Notes under the pieces: model-generated
Database searches by the model: none
What the model was told of the DNA's origin: nothing
What the model saw: the letters and a program-made list of their open reading frames with translations, nothing else
Made by a program: the position numbers and the translations under genes
DNA from: Hippopus hippopus
Taxonomy: Eukaryota > Mollusca > Bivalvia > Cardiida > Cardiidae
Direction of reading: 5' to 3'
DNA: 64,000 nucleotides
Assembly (NCBI GenBank): GCA_946811185.2
Contig: OX328104.1
Coordinates: forward strand, 46,112,505-46,176,504
Part shown: positions 48,001 through 56,898 of the stretch, piece after piece
Layout: every line of letters begins with the position of its first letter
Position numbering within the stretch: position 1 is the first letter of the stretch

Positions 48001-51000
48001 TTGTTCGACTTCTGAGAGGTAAAATACACAGGAAAATGAACGACGGGACCGTGATGTGTGTTCGAAAGTTCCAATTAAGGGTTGTGCAAGCTTTCCGAGG
48101 TAGAACAATATGAATTATATAGAGATTTTGCCGGGACCGATATCGTTGTTCGAGCTTTCTTTGGTATTCGAAATTACCCATATTCGAGCCACCGAAGTTT
48201 GACTGTATGACATTTGTTGGCTTTTCAGGTAGTTTTATTAAACTTGTCTACAAAAAAGAGTTATCAAAGCTTGTTTAATAAAAGTTTATCTCCAAAGCAA
48301 ACTCATGACAGATCCTATATATCTCAAATACCACCCTACATCAGATGCTTTAATATATGCACAAAAACGTAAGAGTTAAAAAAGAACCCAATGTGCTACC
48401 TTGAGATAATCATCTCGCTGATGCTGTCGCAATCGTTCGAGAACGGCAAGATTTTCAGTATCAATACCTTCCACTTCCTCCTTTGCCTTTTGGTCACTAC
48501 AAGGAAACAAATTTGGAAAACAACATTAAAAACAAACATCAACACCCAGGGTTTTCCCTTGGCTTTAAAAATTGGGGGTTATTGTGACCCCTTTCCTCAT
48601 TAGTTGAGGGTCATTTCTTTAATTTAGGGGGTCAAAATAAATGGATCTCTTCGTCATCAAGCATGGATTACAATGCATTTCACCTTTAAAACTCCAAGAA
48701 AGTAAAGTCTGTAAGTCATTTCTGACAGAAAGCTCGATTTCACTTGTTGACAGATGAAACATTCTTGTCCGAATCGCCGCTTGACGTGGCTTGATCGGCA
48801 GTTGTAGGAAGCAGACGACAGAAGAATGCTACAGTTTACTTCGTCGTGACATTGTTTTCTGCGAACAGCACAGACTGGTAATGTGTACTTTTATATACCG
48901 GAAGTCGCGTAAAATAAGCTATGAAATACAGAAAACCCAATCAAGACTTTGACTGGGCCCATATTTTCGACACATGTCCGATATACTTTACGGCAATAAT
49001 GCGTAAACCAATCTTATTCTATAAATAAATTACCTGAAAATCACTTTTATCTAAAATAAACCGTGCAGTTAAAAAAAAGAACCGGTGTTCGTCTGATATT
49101 GAAGCAAGAACAGACTTGGATTTATGACGCTTTATTCAATTTCGTAGATGATTTAGATCTTTGAAAGTTGCGTCACTGATGATGCACTGTCATTTATTTT
49201 GGGAGTCATTTGAATTAAAATCGCGTCCTATGACGCAGGATTTGTGCGTCATGGAAAACCCTGAACACCAGTTTTGCATCAATATCAATCTTTTCATCTT
49301 TTATGGAAGAATCCCCTAGTCTTACTATTCTCAGGAAGAAAGCTATTAGAAAGATGAAAATGGTGGTGACCAGCATTTTCTTCTCTCCCAGTAATTTCTC
49401 TGCAATATTTTCTACTATCCAAATGTTTTCTATCCTTACATTTCAGTCAAGCCTGTAGAAAAAATAATCTTCCAATATATCAGTGGATTGTCTTTTCAGC
49501 CTTTGGCGTTGAGTTATACACCATTGGGCCACATAGTTTACTCCATTTTTGTACCTTAATTTAGACACCGAGCTCATCATAACAGTCAACCAATCAGATT
49601 TTGTATCAGTTATTTTTTAACCTGTTTACGGCCATTTTGCCCTTTCATTGGTCAATATAAGCATAGCTATATGGTAACAGATTCCCAAGGAATCAGATAA
49701 AAACTTCAAAAAGGCAGGTAAATGACCCTTTACCACACAATCCTGACTTTAAACATACATGAGAAAGAAAGCTTTTGAAAACATTGTGGGCAAAAGGTGA
49801 AAATGCTGGTAACAAGCATTTTCACCTTTTCCCAATGTTTTCTACCCTCCAAACACAAATTTTAGTTTTTGAGTCACATTTAATTTGTCATCTGCAAATG
49901 CTTTTAAGTAAGACTAGCCCTAAATTTTGTTGTTTGGTAATGATTTAAAAAGTAAAATACATACTTTTGAGAATCCTCTTCCATATCATAATGGAACTCA
50001 TCTTCGTCCTCACTTTCTGAACTCTGATCTGCTGACAGCATCCCCTGATAATTATATAAAGGTTGCCACAATACTACATTTTATCCCTTTTTCATTATTT
50101 AAACGGACCTAATATAGGGGTGACCTAATAAACTTAGCTTTCTCTGGCAGTTGTGTATTCCTACATGCTATAAGGTTAATATAATAATTAATACAAAAAT
50201 TAGGAGTAAAAATGTGCTTTTTCCTTTTCAAAACAAGACAAATCAAAAAGGTATAAATCAAATATATGGTTGGTGCCCAGATGGATAAAGTTTATCCAGC
50301 TTTGCCTGAAAACTGAAGAGGGCTTGCTAAAGCTTGCCTTCTCAGTTTTTTTAAGCCTCATCGGATAAACTTTATCAATCTAAGAACTAACCATATATTC
50401 TCTATATGTGCACAAATATGATATCTAGACTAGGCATATAAGGTAGTTATGCTGCCGTTATTATGATCAAATATCAAAACCACAATTGGCAAAGCCAAGT
50501 TCAAACTACTGATACCTTTTTCATGGAGAGGGGTTTGATATAAATGTATAGGCATTTAAAACACAACCTTTACCACGTAACCCAGGGCCTGAGAGTTACA
50601 CAATAATTTCTAGCCTTTCAGAGAAAACTTTTATCATTTAAGACATATTTAACTTGTCATCTTCAAATGTTAATAATTTAGACGAGTCTAAAATTTTGTC
50701 ATGTGGTCAAGAGTTAAGGGTGTTATTAAACTATGAAACAATACTATGGCAGCCAAACTGATGAGGAAATTTGAAACACAAAGATACCCTAACACAGACA
50801 GACTGAATGTAGATTGCCCTCATAAACATTTCATTGGCTTGGTATAACAAGAACACGGCATGCTGGTGTGAGCGCTTAGCTGCAGATGCTTTTTAGTGAA
50901 ATATCTAGGTTAAAAAGGGGCATAACTGTGTTTACAATATTTTGATGGTGACCTACCCCTGTTGAAAGGGTTCCCCTTTTGATCCTAAATAATTTGTCCA

Positions 51001-54000
51001 AGTTTGAAGTAAATATCTTCAGAGATAATCAAATGTCAAAGTTTCTGCATGACTATGCAGATGACACAGATGCAGCCAGGGCTGTGACAATATCTCACAG
51101 TTTCCTTCAAAAACAGCAAAGCTAAAAAAAAACAAGGCTTACTCTTTCATCTAGCTTCTGATCTAAGTCTACCATTTCATCTGGCGTATCAACATTCGTA
51201 ATACTGCACAGCTCTGTGATAAGTACCTTTACTTGCTGCAATATCTGAAAAATTGAATTACAAGGCTCTTTTTCATCATGATAATTATGTCACATACAAA
51301 ATAACATAATCAGGGGCGTAGCCAGGGGCTCAGAATCTTTAACATCATTCCACACAATGTCGAGTTTTAACGACCCTAAGAAAGAAAACTTTTAAAAACA
51401 TGGTTGGAAAAGGAGAAAATGCTGGTAACCAGCATTTTCTCCTTTTCCCATAATATTTTCTACTCTATCAAAAGGAATTTCAATCTTTCCATGCATATTT
51501 GAATTGTCACCAGCAAATGCTTTGAATTTTGACAAGTCTATTATTTACTCGTGTGGTAAAGAGTTAAGCACTCCAAATAAAGAGTGCTATTTTACCCTAA
51601 GGCTTCTAAGTGTGGCTCTGTGTGCTTCTGCCAACAATGTAAATCAAGATCAGACTGCACTTTTTGTGCAGTCTGATCTTGATCTATACTATCTGATACT
51701 GTGTGATTTTCCATCAAAAAGAAACACAATGAAATTGCAATATTTTGTTTTCTTCTCTCAGCTGGAAATTGTCATCTTTTTTACCAGTTTTAGGCTTAAG
51801 TATGAAGATGAAGCTGTATAAAGTGATAAAAAATGTTTTGCTATGGAATGCACACTACACCTTTGATAATGCTTTCTTGCCTACAACCACAAGAGTTTGA
51901 AACAGGTTCTTCTAAATATTCATCAGATGTTACCCCACTAATGCATTCTTTCCTATTTTTAAAGACTGCCTTCCATGGATAGGATATAACTGAAGTATAT
52001 CATTCATGTTTAATTTAAACTTATTTTTACTACATCCATTTTTAAAAAAACGTTAAAAAAAAAAAATTTTCACAACCTAAATCAGTCACTCTCAATGATT
52101 GCTTCATATTCTAAAGATTGACCTTGCTCATCACAGGGTTACTCGTCCAAGTGGGAAACAGTACAAACAATTTGTCTACGTGGGAAACAGTACAAACAAA
52201 GAACGATTTACCCTACTGTATGTAAGTACGATATGATAGGTAACTTACATTATTTTTATTTCCTGCCACATTTGTTACTTTTTCAATCGCAGCTGTAACT
52301 GCAACATTGTCTTCATCACAAAACCAAATGGGTGCAGTCTGTGGGTAGGTTTCCTGTAGTAATAAGCAATAAATGTACATATATATTTTATAACCTTTGG
52401 AGTGGTCAGCACAATTTTAATAGCTGTTTTAGCAGACAGTATAGATCAAGATCAACCTGCATAAAATGAGCAGTCTGATCTTAAATTATTCTACCATCTC
52501 TTACTGTAAGACATATTCTGACACTATAGCATCGAAATTGCAAAACTCGGACTGACTGGCTCATTTCTGCTGATGTTTGCTATGTGATCTACTAAAAAGT
52601 TAATTCTTACATGAAATGATCCTGGAATTGAGACGGGAAAAACATTTACTGTTTTAATGAATCAGAAAGTCATTTTCATATTCTGTGCAGTTTGATCTAA
52701 ATTTACAAAACCCAAAAGTCAACTTGAGTTGTGTTAAAGATACATGTACATCCTTACAGCCTGAAGAAAAAGCGCTGTTAAAACTTTATAGTGTGTACAA
52801 TGCTCCTGAATTCAGTCAGCAGTGTAAACATAGATAAATTACCAATAACTTTTGGTGTAAGGGATAAGAAACTTGATGGATTTGTCTTTGATTTAAAACT
52901 GGAAACAACAACAGTGATTTCTTTGATGGCCTAAAAAAAAACAATGAAAAGCATTTTCTAATGATTGTAATCTGTGCAATCTTGAAACTGTCCGAGACAA
53001 CATTTGGTACAAAGGTACAAGAATGATTAAAGTCTCATAAAATAAAGATGAATTGGTCAAAAAACTGGCTGAAACAACTATACATGTAGCTGTAGAAGTG
53101 CTTTCAGAGTTAACATGGATTAGCCTGTCCTTCAAATTAAGACTGAGAACTTAGTGATTAAGATTATGGATGCCAAGATGTGAAAGGGAAGTAGATAATC
53201 AACCACTAACACTTTACCTGACCACAAAATTGTACACTTGTCCAAAGTGAAAGTATTTGCAGACAAAAAATTAGATATGGCTCAAATGATTGGCCTTCTC
53301 TTTAAAAAGTAAAGAAACTGGTTACTAGCACATGCCTGAACTATGTATCGAACCCGCAACCAACAGGTCACTGATCACAGTGTTTTTTCTCCTTCTTTGA
53401 ACTGGTCCATAAAACGGACCCATTCCCAATCCGAAAATGCTACCATTTTTCCCAACATTGCGCATGAAAATTCCCAGAAACGAATTATGTTTCTTACAGC
53501 ATAATGGACCCATTCCAAAGCATGGACGGTGTCGGTTTTCAAAATAACTCCGTGATGGATTGAAATCTGTATTGTGGATTTTCGCCCACCATATAGTTCA
53601 GAATACATAACATAAACAATCCAAATATCAGCGATTTCATTGGTCAAAAAGAGGGAGTTTCCAAAAGTAGTAATCAACCAAAAAGAAAATGTGACGTCTG
53701 TCAACAGTTTATTTCGGTAAACTGGTCAGGGTCCAAAAAATCCACTCGTCCGCTCGTATTTACGAGTGAGAAATGGATGAGGACGAGTGAAATATCAGTT
53801 ATGGTCGTCCGACAGGACGAGTGGTAAATAGGAGGTAGTAAACAAGTAAGTTTTTCAGATGAATATTTAACTTACAGGAGACAAAACGGTCATTCCATTA
53901 TTGAATAAGAGAATTAAGGGTATTCTGGAAATCAAATATTGAAACAGGACATAAAACCTGCTGGTACCCCGCTCCAAATAAAGACCGGTTTCAAGTCAGC

Positions 54001-55887
54001 CTAATGATATAACCCGGGACATTTCCATTGCATACAGATGTTTTAACATGCCTCGGGTAGATCTAGTTCAAAACAAGTGACTTTGCTAATTTATTAAAAT
54101 GATCGATATTAACAATAACGCAAATACTTTCCCGAAACCAGGTCCAAAAACTGTGTTGTTTTGGCTTTATTAATTTCTTATAACTTGACCGGATAAATGA
54201 TACCGGATATTCAAACCCGGTATTTAATGTTCGTTGCTACGGGAGACAATATAATTAGCGTTTCCGTTTTGTCTGAAAAAAATACAAGAGTCAAATATTA
54301 GACGGGTTTTTCTCGTCGGACGAGTGAGGATCAAGGCAGGGCAAGTGTTTTTTCAAAGTCACTTGTCCTATAGGACGAGTGTCTTTTCCAGAAATTTTTG
54401 GACCCTGCTGGTGCTAGTCTTTAATAACCAATTCTTAGCCTTTACTGGGTAGTGTATGTCGGCAGTATCCATAGCGATTGTCAAATACAATACATTGTGC
54501 TGTATATGTTTTTGTGTAGCCAAAAATTTGTGATTTGTTGGTAATCTACACACCACATGTATTAGCAGAAAAAATTCTTTCTTTAGCAATCGAAGTAAGA
54601 AATGAGCCACACGTGCAAATAATAAAGAAAGAAAATCACAATGACAGGTTCTAAACTCCCTACAGAGTTTGGCCTTAAGAAGACGGATGAGTCCAGTCAT
54701 CAAGTCCAAGATGAATGTAAAAGCATCATGATGCAACTATTACCTTGTCCCAAAATGAAATCAATAGGTATTAAATCTGACATTCAATCGAGCCTAGGTT
54801 CAAAATCAGAACAGAGGTCATCAACAAAATTTATGGGTCAACTATTAAATTTCCTCACACAATTACAAAAAGACAGTACTATTGACATCTTCAACAGCAT
54901 GAGAAACGGACATTTTTTTTCTTTGAGGACATTACTTTGTTTTTCTAGGTTTTGAATTTCTGGTGTGTAATGCTTTGATTTTAGTTCACATAAATGAAAA
55001 GTATCCATTTGAAAATAATCAGTAACTTGATTCGGTGTTTTTATCATGAATATTCCCAATTTCTGAGAAAATGACACATTTTTCCCAATTTGCATGGCTC
55101 TGGACCCATTCCAAAAACAGAAAAAAAAGCTAGATCAGATGAAATTTTAAAAACTTTGATATATGGCAAAACACAATTGGCCCCTCTAAGCCTATTTTGA
55201 CTAGAAAAGTTTGAAGCACTAGTTGAAGTAAATTGTAAATGGAATTTTTCTTGTTAGTATCTCCATACTAAGTACAAGACACAACATCATTATCAGTATC
55301 ATTAGTCAGATTCGTAAGTCAATGAGTCATAAAGTTTTAGCCATTCTTGTCAAAATATTTTCTTAACTTTGAGTTCTGGACTCTCCTGTGGAGGTTCAGC
55401 TTCTTCCCTTGGACATTTGTTTGAACTTCATATACCATCGAAAAATTGCAACCTGCTCTTTTAAGCCATGATTACTTTTGTGAAATGAGTGTTTGTTTAA
55501 TTCTGGACAAAACATTTTATACTGTTTAAAATGCAAATAGCTGTATGCCAAATTCTAATCAATAACTGCATGTGAGCATTTATTGCACAACTGTTAAAAA
55601 AAAGTAAGGATGAAATACTTTCAACATTATTTTCCTGGTTGAGTCTGAGGTTTTATTCTAACATTCAAAAAAAAAAATATCAAGTATAACTGACACACAT
55701 AAATATGTAACAACAGTTTGTATACCGTGATATTTGCATGTATTGTGTAGTTTTCACCGTTTGGCCCAATAAACTGACATGTCAATTCGTCAACAGAGGC
55801 CTCAAGAACCTTAAATCTCTCATTTTCTGGGGTAAATGTAGTCTCTAAAGTTCTAACATCTTCCTTCAGGGCTTGCAAACATGCCAT
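38974..55887 (-). CDS. UBE2Q2: UBE2Q1/UBE2Q2-type ubiquitin-conjugating enzyme E2, 12 exons (gene span)
   Basis: The joined coding exons (55887-55726, 52353-52249, 51244-51143, 50044-49965, 48496-48400, 46458-46374, 45402-45342, 43791-43701, 43230-43123, 41921-41826, 40892-40826, 39005-38974) total 1086 bases, i.e. 361 codons and a stop. All junctions are GT/AG and in phase. The N-terminal part (about 1-125) is the RWD-like domain of UBE2Q proteins. An acidic linker (about 133-150) follows, then the E2 fold from about 183, with the [19 protein letters not shown] block. The active-site cysteine is Cys290 in [13 protein letters not shown], and the C-terminus is [10 protein letters not shown]. 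The protein transfers ubiquitin from E1 to substrates or E3s. Human UBE2Q2 has 375 residues and UBE2Q1 a longer N-terminus, so this copy is closer to UBE2Q2 in length. An in-frame TAA lies just upstream of the chosen ATG. Confidence 0.95.
39400..39602. mobile_element. Foldback element with arms of about 95 bp in UBE2Q intron 11
   Basis: TTGTAGGTAGGAAAATACGG...TATGTTGTAGTAACTTTCTT pairs with the reverse complement of the right half (39510-39602) almost base for base. The loop is near GCGAGACTTTTGGTCTCACG. No ORF and no second copy in the window. Confidence 0.75.
40065..40376. mobile_element. Two degraded TTAA MITEs in UBE2Q intron 11
   Basis: A forward-form copy at about 40065-40200 and a reverse-form copy at about 40200-40376, each with partly lost palindromes. 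Confidence 0.5.
40478..40550 (+). repeat. tRNA-like SINE head relic
   Basis: GACCTAGCTCAGCTGTTAATG resembles an A box and GGTTTGAACCTC a B box. No acceptor-stem pairing, so not a functional tRNA gene. Confidence 0.4.
40826..40892 (-). CDS. UBE2Q2: UBE2Q exon 11 (codons 330-352)
   Basis: [22 protein letters not shown] plus the first base of a Gly codon; matches '[23 protein letters not shown]'. Acceptor TTTCAG, donor GTGAGT. 67 bases. Confidence 0.95.
41574..41800 (+). mobile_element. TTAA-family MITE, forward form, ending 26 bases from exon 10
   Basis: CTAACCCTTTACTGCACAATG to GTATTGTAAAGAGGTAA. Its right edge is within about 25 bp of the donor of UBE2Q exon 10. Confidence 0.7.
41826..41921 (-). 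CDS. UBE2Q2: UBE2Q exon 10 (codons 298-329)
   Basis: [20 protein letters not shown] followed by [12 protein letters not shown]; the family motif is 'GWSSAYSiEsviMQI.[14 protein letters not shown]'. Acceptor CACTAG, donor GTTAGT. 96 bases, phase 0. Confidence 0.97.
41946..42172 (+). mobile_element. TTAA-family MITE, forward form, just upstream of exon 10's acceptor
   Basis: TTAACCGTTTACCAAACAATC to GTCAATTGGTAATAGG. The palindrome (42003-42065) is nearly perfect. Together with the preceding copy it brackets exon 10 within about 30 bases on each side. Confidence 0.75.
42188..42406 (+). mobile_element. TTAA-family MITE, forward form
   Basis: TTAAACTTTACCACACAATCC to CTGTCTGGTAAAGG, palindrome near 42233-42295. 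It follows the preceding copy in the same orientation with a gap of about 15 bases. Confidence 0.75.
42788..42987. mobile_element. Foldback MITE 'CCGTATTCACC' family, copy 1
   Basis: Ends GGTTTGAATTCATTAACCATT / TTTGTGAATACAGACCC. The centre is the palindrome ACTTCTGATTGGCTAAACC / GGTTTAGCAAATCAGAAGT. A diverged member of the family seen at 44158, 44758 and 58317. Confidence 0.7.
43123..43230 (-). CDS. UBE2Q2: UBE2Q exon 9, catalytic cysteine (codons 262-297)
   Basis: [20 protein letters not shown], then [16 protein letters not shown]. The FPF-PPF-R block is the E2 beta-sheet/P-P motif and Cys290 is the thioester cysteine. As in other UBE2Q proteins, the classical HPN tripeptide before the cysteine is absent. 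Acceptor TTTCAG, donor GTAAAA. 108 bases, phase 0. Confidence 0.97.
43701..43791 (-). CDS. UBE2Q2: UBE2Q exon 8 (codons 231-261)
   Basis: [18 protein letters not shown], then [12 protein letters not shown], matching 'VDPDSPLhsDLq.LKEKEg.eyILLnfsFK'. Acceptor TTACAG, donor GTAAGT. The IleLeuLeuSerCys variant differs from the usual LeuAsnPhe. 91 bases. Confidence 0.96.
43814..44032 (-). mobile_element. TTAA-family MITE, reverse form
   Basis: CTCTTTACTAAACGACAAAAC at the left. Shortened palindrome near 43925-43980. Right end GTATGGTACTGAGTAAGGG is degraded. Lies directly upstream of UBE2Q exon 8. Confidence 0.6.
44158..44360. mobile_element. Foldback MITE 'CCGTATTCACC' family, copy 2
   Basis: CAGGGCCCATATCTACCAACC pairs with GGTTGGTGAATACAGACCCTGG at the right, and the centre is the same TTCTGATTGGCTAAACCAAA palindrome. 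The element is an almost complete inverted repeat of about 200 bp. Confidence 0.8.
44758..44957. mobile_element. Foldback MITE 'CCGTATTCACC' family, copy 3
   Basis: AGGGTCCGTATTCACCGACC at the left, AATGGCTGGTGAATGCAG at the right, same central palindrome at 44838-44880. Only about 400 bp from copy 2. Confidence 0.8.
44975..45285. repeat. Palindrome-containing repeat 'CAGCCTNCGC' family, copy 1
   Basis: Shares blocks with 59577-59860 and 61855-62410: GCATCTCTGTGATGCATTATACC, CAAGTCATCACATTATT, ATCCATAAAATCC, CCTTTGACA, CAGGTCAGCCT, and a closing AGAGCATG(A/G)CTC. The central palindrome is degraded here. Confidence 0.6.
45342..45402 (-). CDS. UBE2Q2: UBE2Q exon 7 (codons 211-231)
   Basis: [20 protein letters not shown] matches the family's 'iYsVELiNdSLYdWhVkLqK'. 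Acceptor TTTCAG, donor GTAAGA. 61 bases with split codons at both ends. Confidence 0.96.
45450..45662 (+). mobile_element. TTAA-family MITE, forward form, diverged
   Basis: TTTTAACTCTGGGCATAATAC to GTCATTTGGTAAAAAGTTAA. The palindrome is mostly lost, so it is among the oldest copies. Confidence 0.5.
46140..46360. repeat. Fragment of the 'GTGAGCTAAAAAT' repeat family
   Basis: The end AGCTCACCATGACCACTTCTTGGTCATGTGAGCTAAAAAT matches in layout the end of the 34773-36620 repeat. It ends about 14 bases before UBE2Q exon 6's donor side. Confidence 0.5.
46374..46458 (-). CDS. UBE2Q2: UBE2Q exon 6 (codons 183-211)
   Basis: [20 protein letters not shown] followed by YRSDSYKK, almost identical to the vertebrate block at the start of the E2 fold. 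Acceptor TTGCAG, donor GTAGGT. 85 bases, leaving one base of the next Gly codon. Confidence 0.97.
47236..48205. mobile_element. Tigger/pogo-like non-autonomous DNA transposon, 970 bp
   Basis: Terminal repeats CAGTCAAACTTCGGAAGCTT at the left and, in reverse, CAGTCAAACTTCGGTGGCTC at the right, each flanked by TA. Further inside, GGTAATTTGTTCGAA-like blocks pair with the other side. CAGT-start ends with TA targets are typical of the Tc1/mariner-pogo group. No transposase frame is left. Located in UBE2Q intron 5. Confidence 0.8.
48400..48496 (-). CDS. UBE2Q2: UBE2Q exon 5 (codons 150-182)
   Basis: Completes the split codon (Asn150), then [20 protein letters not shown] and [12 protein letters not shown], matching the family's 'ENLAiLEkirktQRqdhL'. 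Acceptor TTGTAG, donor GTAGCA. 97 bases. Confidence 0.93.
48547..49263. mobile_element. CAGGG-ended non-autonomous DNA transposon, 717 bp, UBE2Q intron 4
   Basis: Left end CAGGGTTTTCC, right end GGAAAACCCTG, flanked by AACACC at 48541-48546 and 49264-49269 (6-bp direct repeat). CAGGG ends are typical of hAT-type elements, but those normally make 8-bp duplications, so the superfamily is uncertain. No transposase frame. Confidence 0.7.
49722..49947 (+). mobile_element. TTAA-family MITE, forward form, adjoining exon 4
   Basis: TGACCCTTTACCACACAATCC to GTTTGGTAATGATTTAA, with the palindrome near 49780-49840. Its right end lies about 17 bases from the donor of UBE2Q exon 4. Confidence 0.7.
49965..50044 (-). 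CDS. UBE2Q2: UBE2Q exon 4 (acidic linker, codons 124-150)
   Basis: [26 protein letters not shown], followed by a split codon. It corresponds to the acidic low-complexity linker of UBE2Q proteins ('EEEEE...DLDHYEM'). Acceptor ATCAG, donor GTATGT. 80 bases; leaves phase 2. Confidence 0.92.
50880..51125. repeat. Repeat related to 35040-35340
   Basis: Shares AAAGGGGCATAA, ACCT(G/A)CCC(T/C)TGTTG, AAGTTTGAAGTAAATATCTTC-type and GCTGTGACAATA...AAACAGC(A/T)AAGCTAAA blocks with 35040-35340. It has no open frame. Confidence 0.5.
51143..51244 (-). CDS. UBE2Q2: UBE2Q exon 3 (codons 90-123)
   Basis: Acceptor TTTCAG, then [17 protein letters not shown] (family 'LLrQqLkwLIceLCslyn') and DLDQKLDER. Donor GTAAGC. 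102 bases, phase 0. A MITE copy (51339-51567) sits about 95 bases upstream of it. Confidence 0.95.
51339..51567 (+). mobile_element. TTAA-family MITE, forward form
   Basis: TTAACATCATTCCACACAATG to GTGTGGTAAAGAGTTAA with TTAA at both ends. The palindrome is near 51403-51465. Confidence 0.75.
51590..51800. repeat. 'GATCAAGATCAGACTGCA' foldback family
   Basis: ATCAAGATCAGACTGCAC / GTGCAGTCTGATCTTGAT form a near-perfect hairpin at 51644-51685. The flanks share GCCAACAATGTA and ACTATCTGATACTGTGTGATTTT with other members (58760, 60157, 60700, 60890). Confidence 0.7.
52249..52353 (-). CDS. UBE2Q2: UBE2Q exon 2 (codons 55-89)
   Basis: Acceptor CTACAG, then [15 protein letters not shown], matching the family's 'ESYP...PIWFvdsed'. 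Ends NVAGNKNN with donor GTAAGT. 105 bases, phase 0 at both ends. Confidence 0.95.
52755..53090. repeat. Conserved segment of about 330 bp, copy 1 (direct copy at 62996)
   Basis: TACAGCCTGAAGAAAAAGCGCTG, TCAGCAGTGTAAACATAGAT, TGATTTCTTTGATGG and AAGCATTTTCTAATGAT match in order the segment at 62996-63325. On the minus strand both copies give similar short frames, but no family is recognised. Confidence 0.65.
53727..54407. mobile_element. CAGGG-ended non-autonomous DNA transposon, 681 bp, UBE2Q intron 1
   Basis: Left end CAGGGTCCAAAAAATCCACT, right end in reverse CAGGGTCCAAAAATTTCTGG, flanked by CTGGT at 53722-53726 and 54408-54412 (5-bp direct repeat). Subterminal GGACGAGTG / CACTCGTCC motifs occur repeatedly near both ends, as expected for transposase binding sites. 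hAT-like by end sequence. No transposase frame. Confidence 0.75.
54408..55720. other. UBE2Q intron 1, no further feature supported
   Basis: Contains overlapping frames around 54400-54955 on both strands with no recognised domain. Otherwise AT-rich. Confidence 0.4.
55726..55887 (-). CDS. UBE2Q2: UBE2Q exon 1 (codons 1-54)
   Basis: Starts [14 protein letters not shown] and ends ...IHANIT with donor G|GTATAC. It contains the conserved RWD stretch '[20 protein letters not shown]', typical of UBE2Q N-termini. Phase 0 at its end. In-frame stop upstream, so the start is well set. Confidence 0.93.
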
Positions 55888-56007
55888 ATCCGTAGCTTAC
55901 TTGAAAACCAGCACTCAGATTCATTAAATAAGCGTCAAGAATTTCCTTTTCCCATTTTCAGGAAAGTGATGTTATGTTTTTACGATAATGGCGACAATTT
56001 AACAAGT

Positions 56008-56017
56008 GCGCATGCGC
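56008..56017. promoter_or_regulatory. NRF1-type site GCGCATGCGC in the UBE2Q promoter
   Basis: The perfect 10-base palindrome lies within TGCGCATGCGCA, 121 bases upstream of the UBE2Q start codon, and is followed on the plus strand by CGGGAAGT, an ETS-like site. NRF1 sites are typical of TATA-less housekeeping promoters. Few other CpG-rich words occur nearby, which supports a regulatory role for this one. Confidence 0.55.
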
Positions 56018-56898
56018 AACGGGAAGTCTTAGAAACTTCACTGTGTTGGACCAGTACAGATAGTTGAAAGCGTGTGGTTCGAAGGCTCTTTGGCCTTATA
56101 CAGAGAATACATCGTTTTTAAACAATAAGAGGATAGATCTGTTGCATCTAATTCATTTTCTCAACTTGCATGCCTTAACACTGAACCTCACAACCTCGAG
56201 TTTTAACGAACTTGAAGAAGAAGGCTTAAAAGGCTTGCTGTTAACCAACTTCGAGCCTAAAATATGCTGCTCCGGGTGTTCAATATATGGATGTTATTCG
56301 AAGTTCCCAGACCTGCCAAAAGTATGCGATGGGGTGGTAAAATGCATTTAAACCTAAGTCATATCATTTAAAAGTATGTCAATCATTGTCAAGACGACAA
56401 TTTGTCAAGTGCTGTACGGTTGGTCCAAGTATTAGTCGCCGGCTGAAAAACAATTTTCAAATCAGGTAAAAAGTAAACAAAACATATATAGAGACCTGGC
56501 AACTTAAAACCTAGTTTGAAATCTAAGTTTTTCTCCCAGTGACTAACACATGGACCGACCGTATAATTAGAGACTGTCATCTTCAAAATAATTTACGTGC
56601 TTTTAAATGGTGTGATTTAAACTTAAATGCATTTTAACACTTGCATTGTTTCAGAGCTTGATCGTCAAATAACTATTTTTAGTGACGTGCTATCTAGCGC
56701 TTGTCAATTTACCAAGATATTGTGTGTTTGATCCCTGCCCTTAGGGTTAAGAAGTCAAATTCCGGCGCGGTCAAAATTCCTTGTGCAGCCGTTTGAAGTT
56801 GACACGAACGGAATCATGGGCCTCCCACCTCCGAGTACTGGTACGATCTGTTGCATAATCATAGAAAGCAGTCTGAGAAATGGAAAATATGTGGTGTA

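Noticed and set aside
54368..54955. Overlapping frames on both strands in UBE2Q intron 1
   Set aside because: No recognised domain. The minus-strand frame overlaps the end of the CAGGG element, and neither has splice support.
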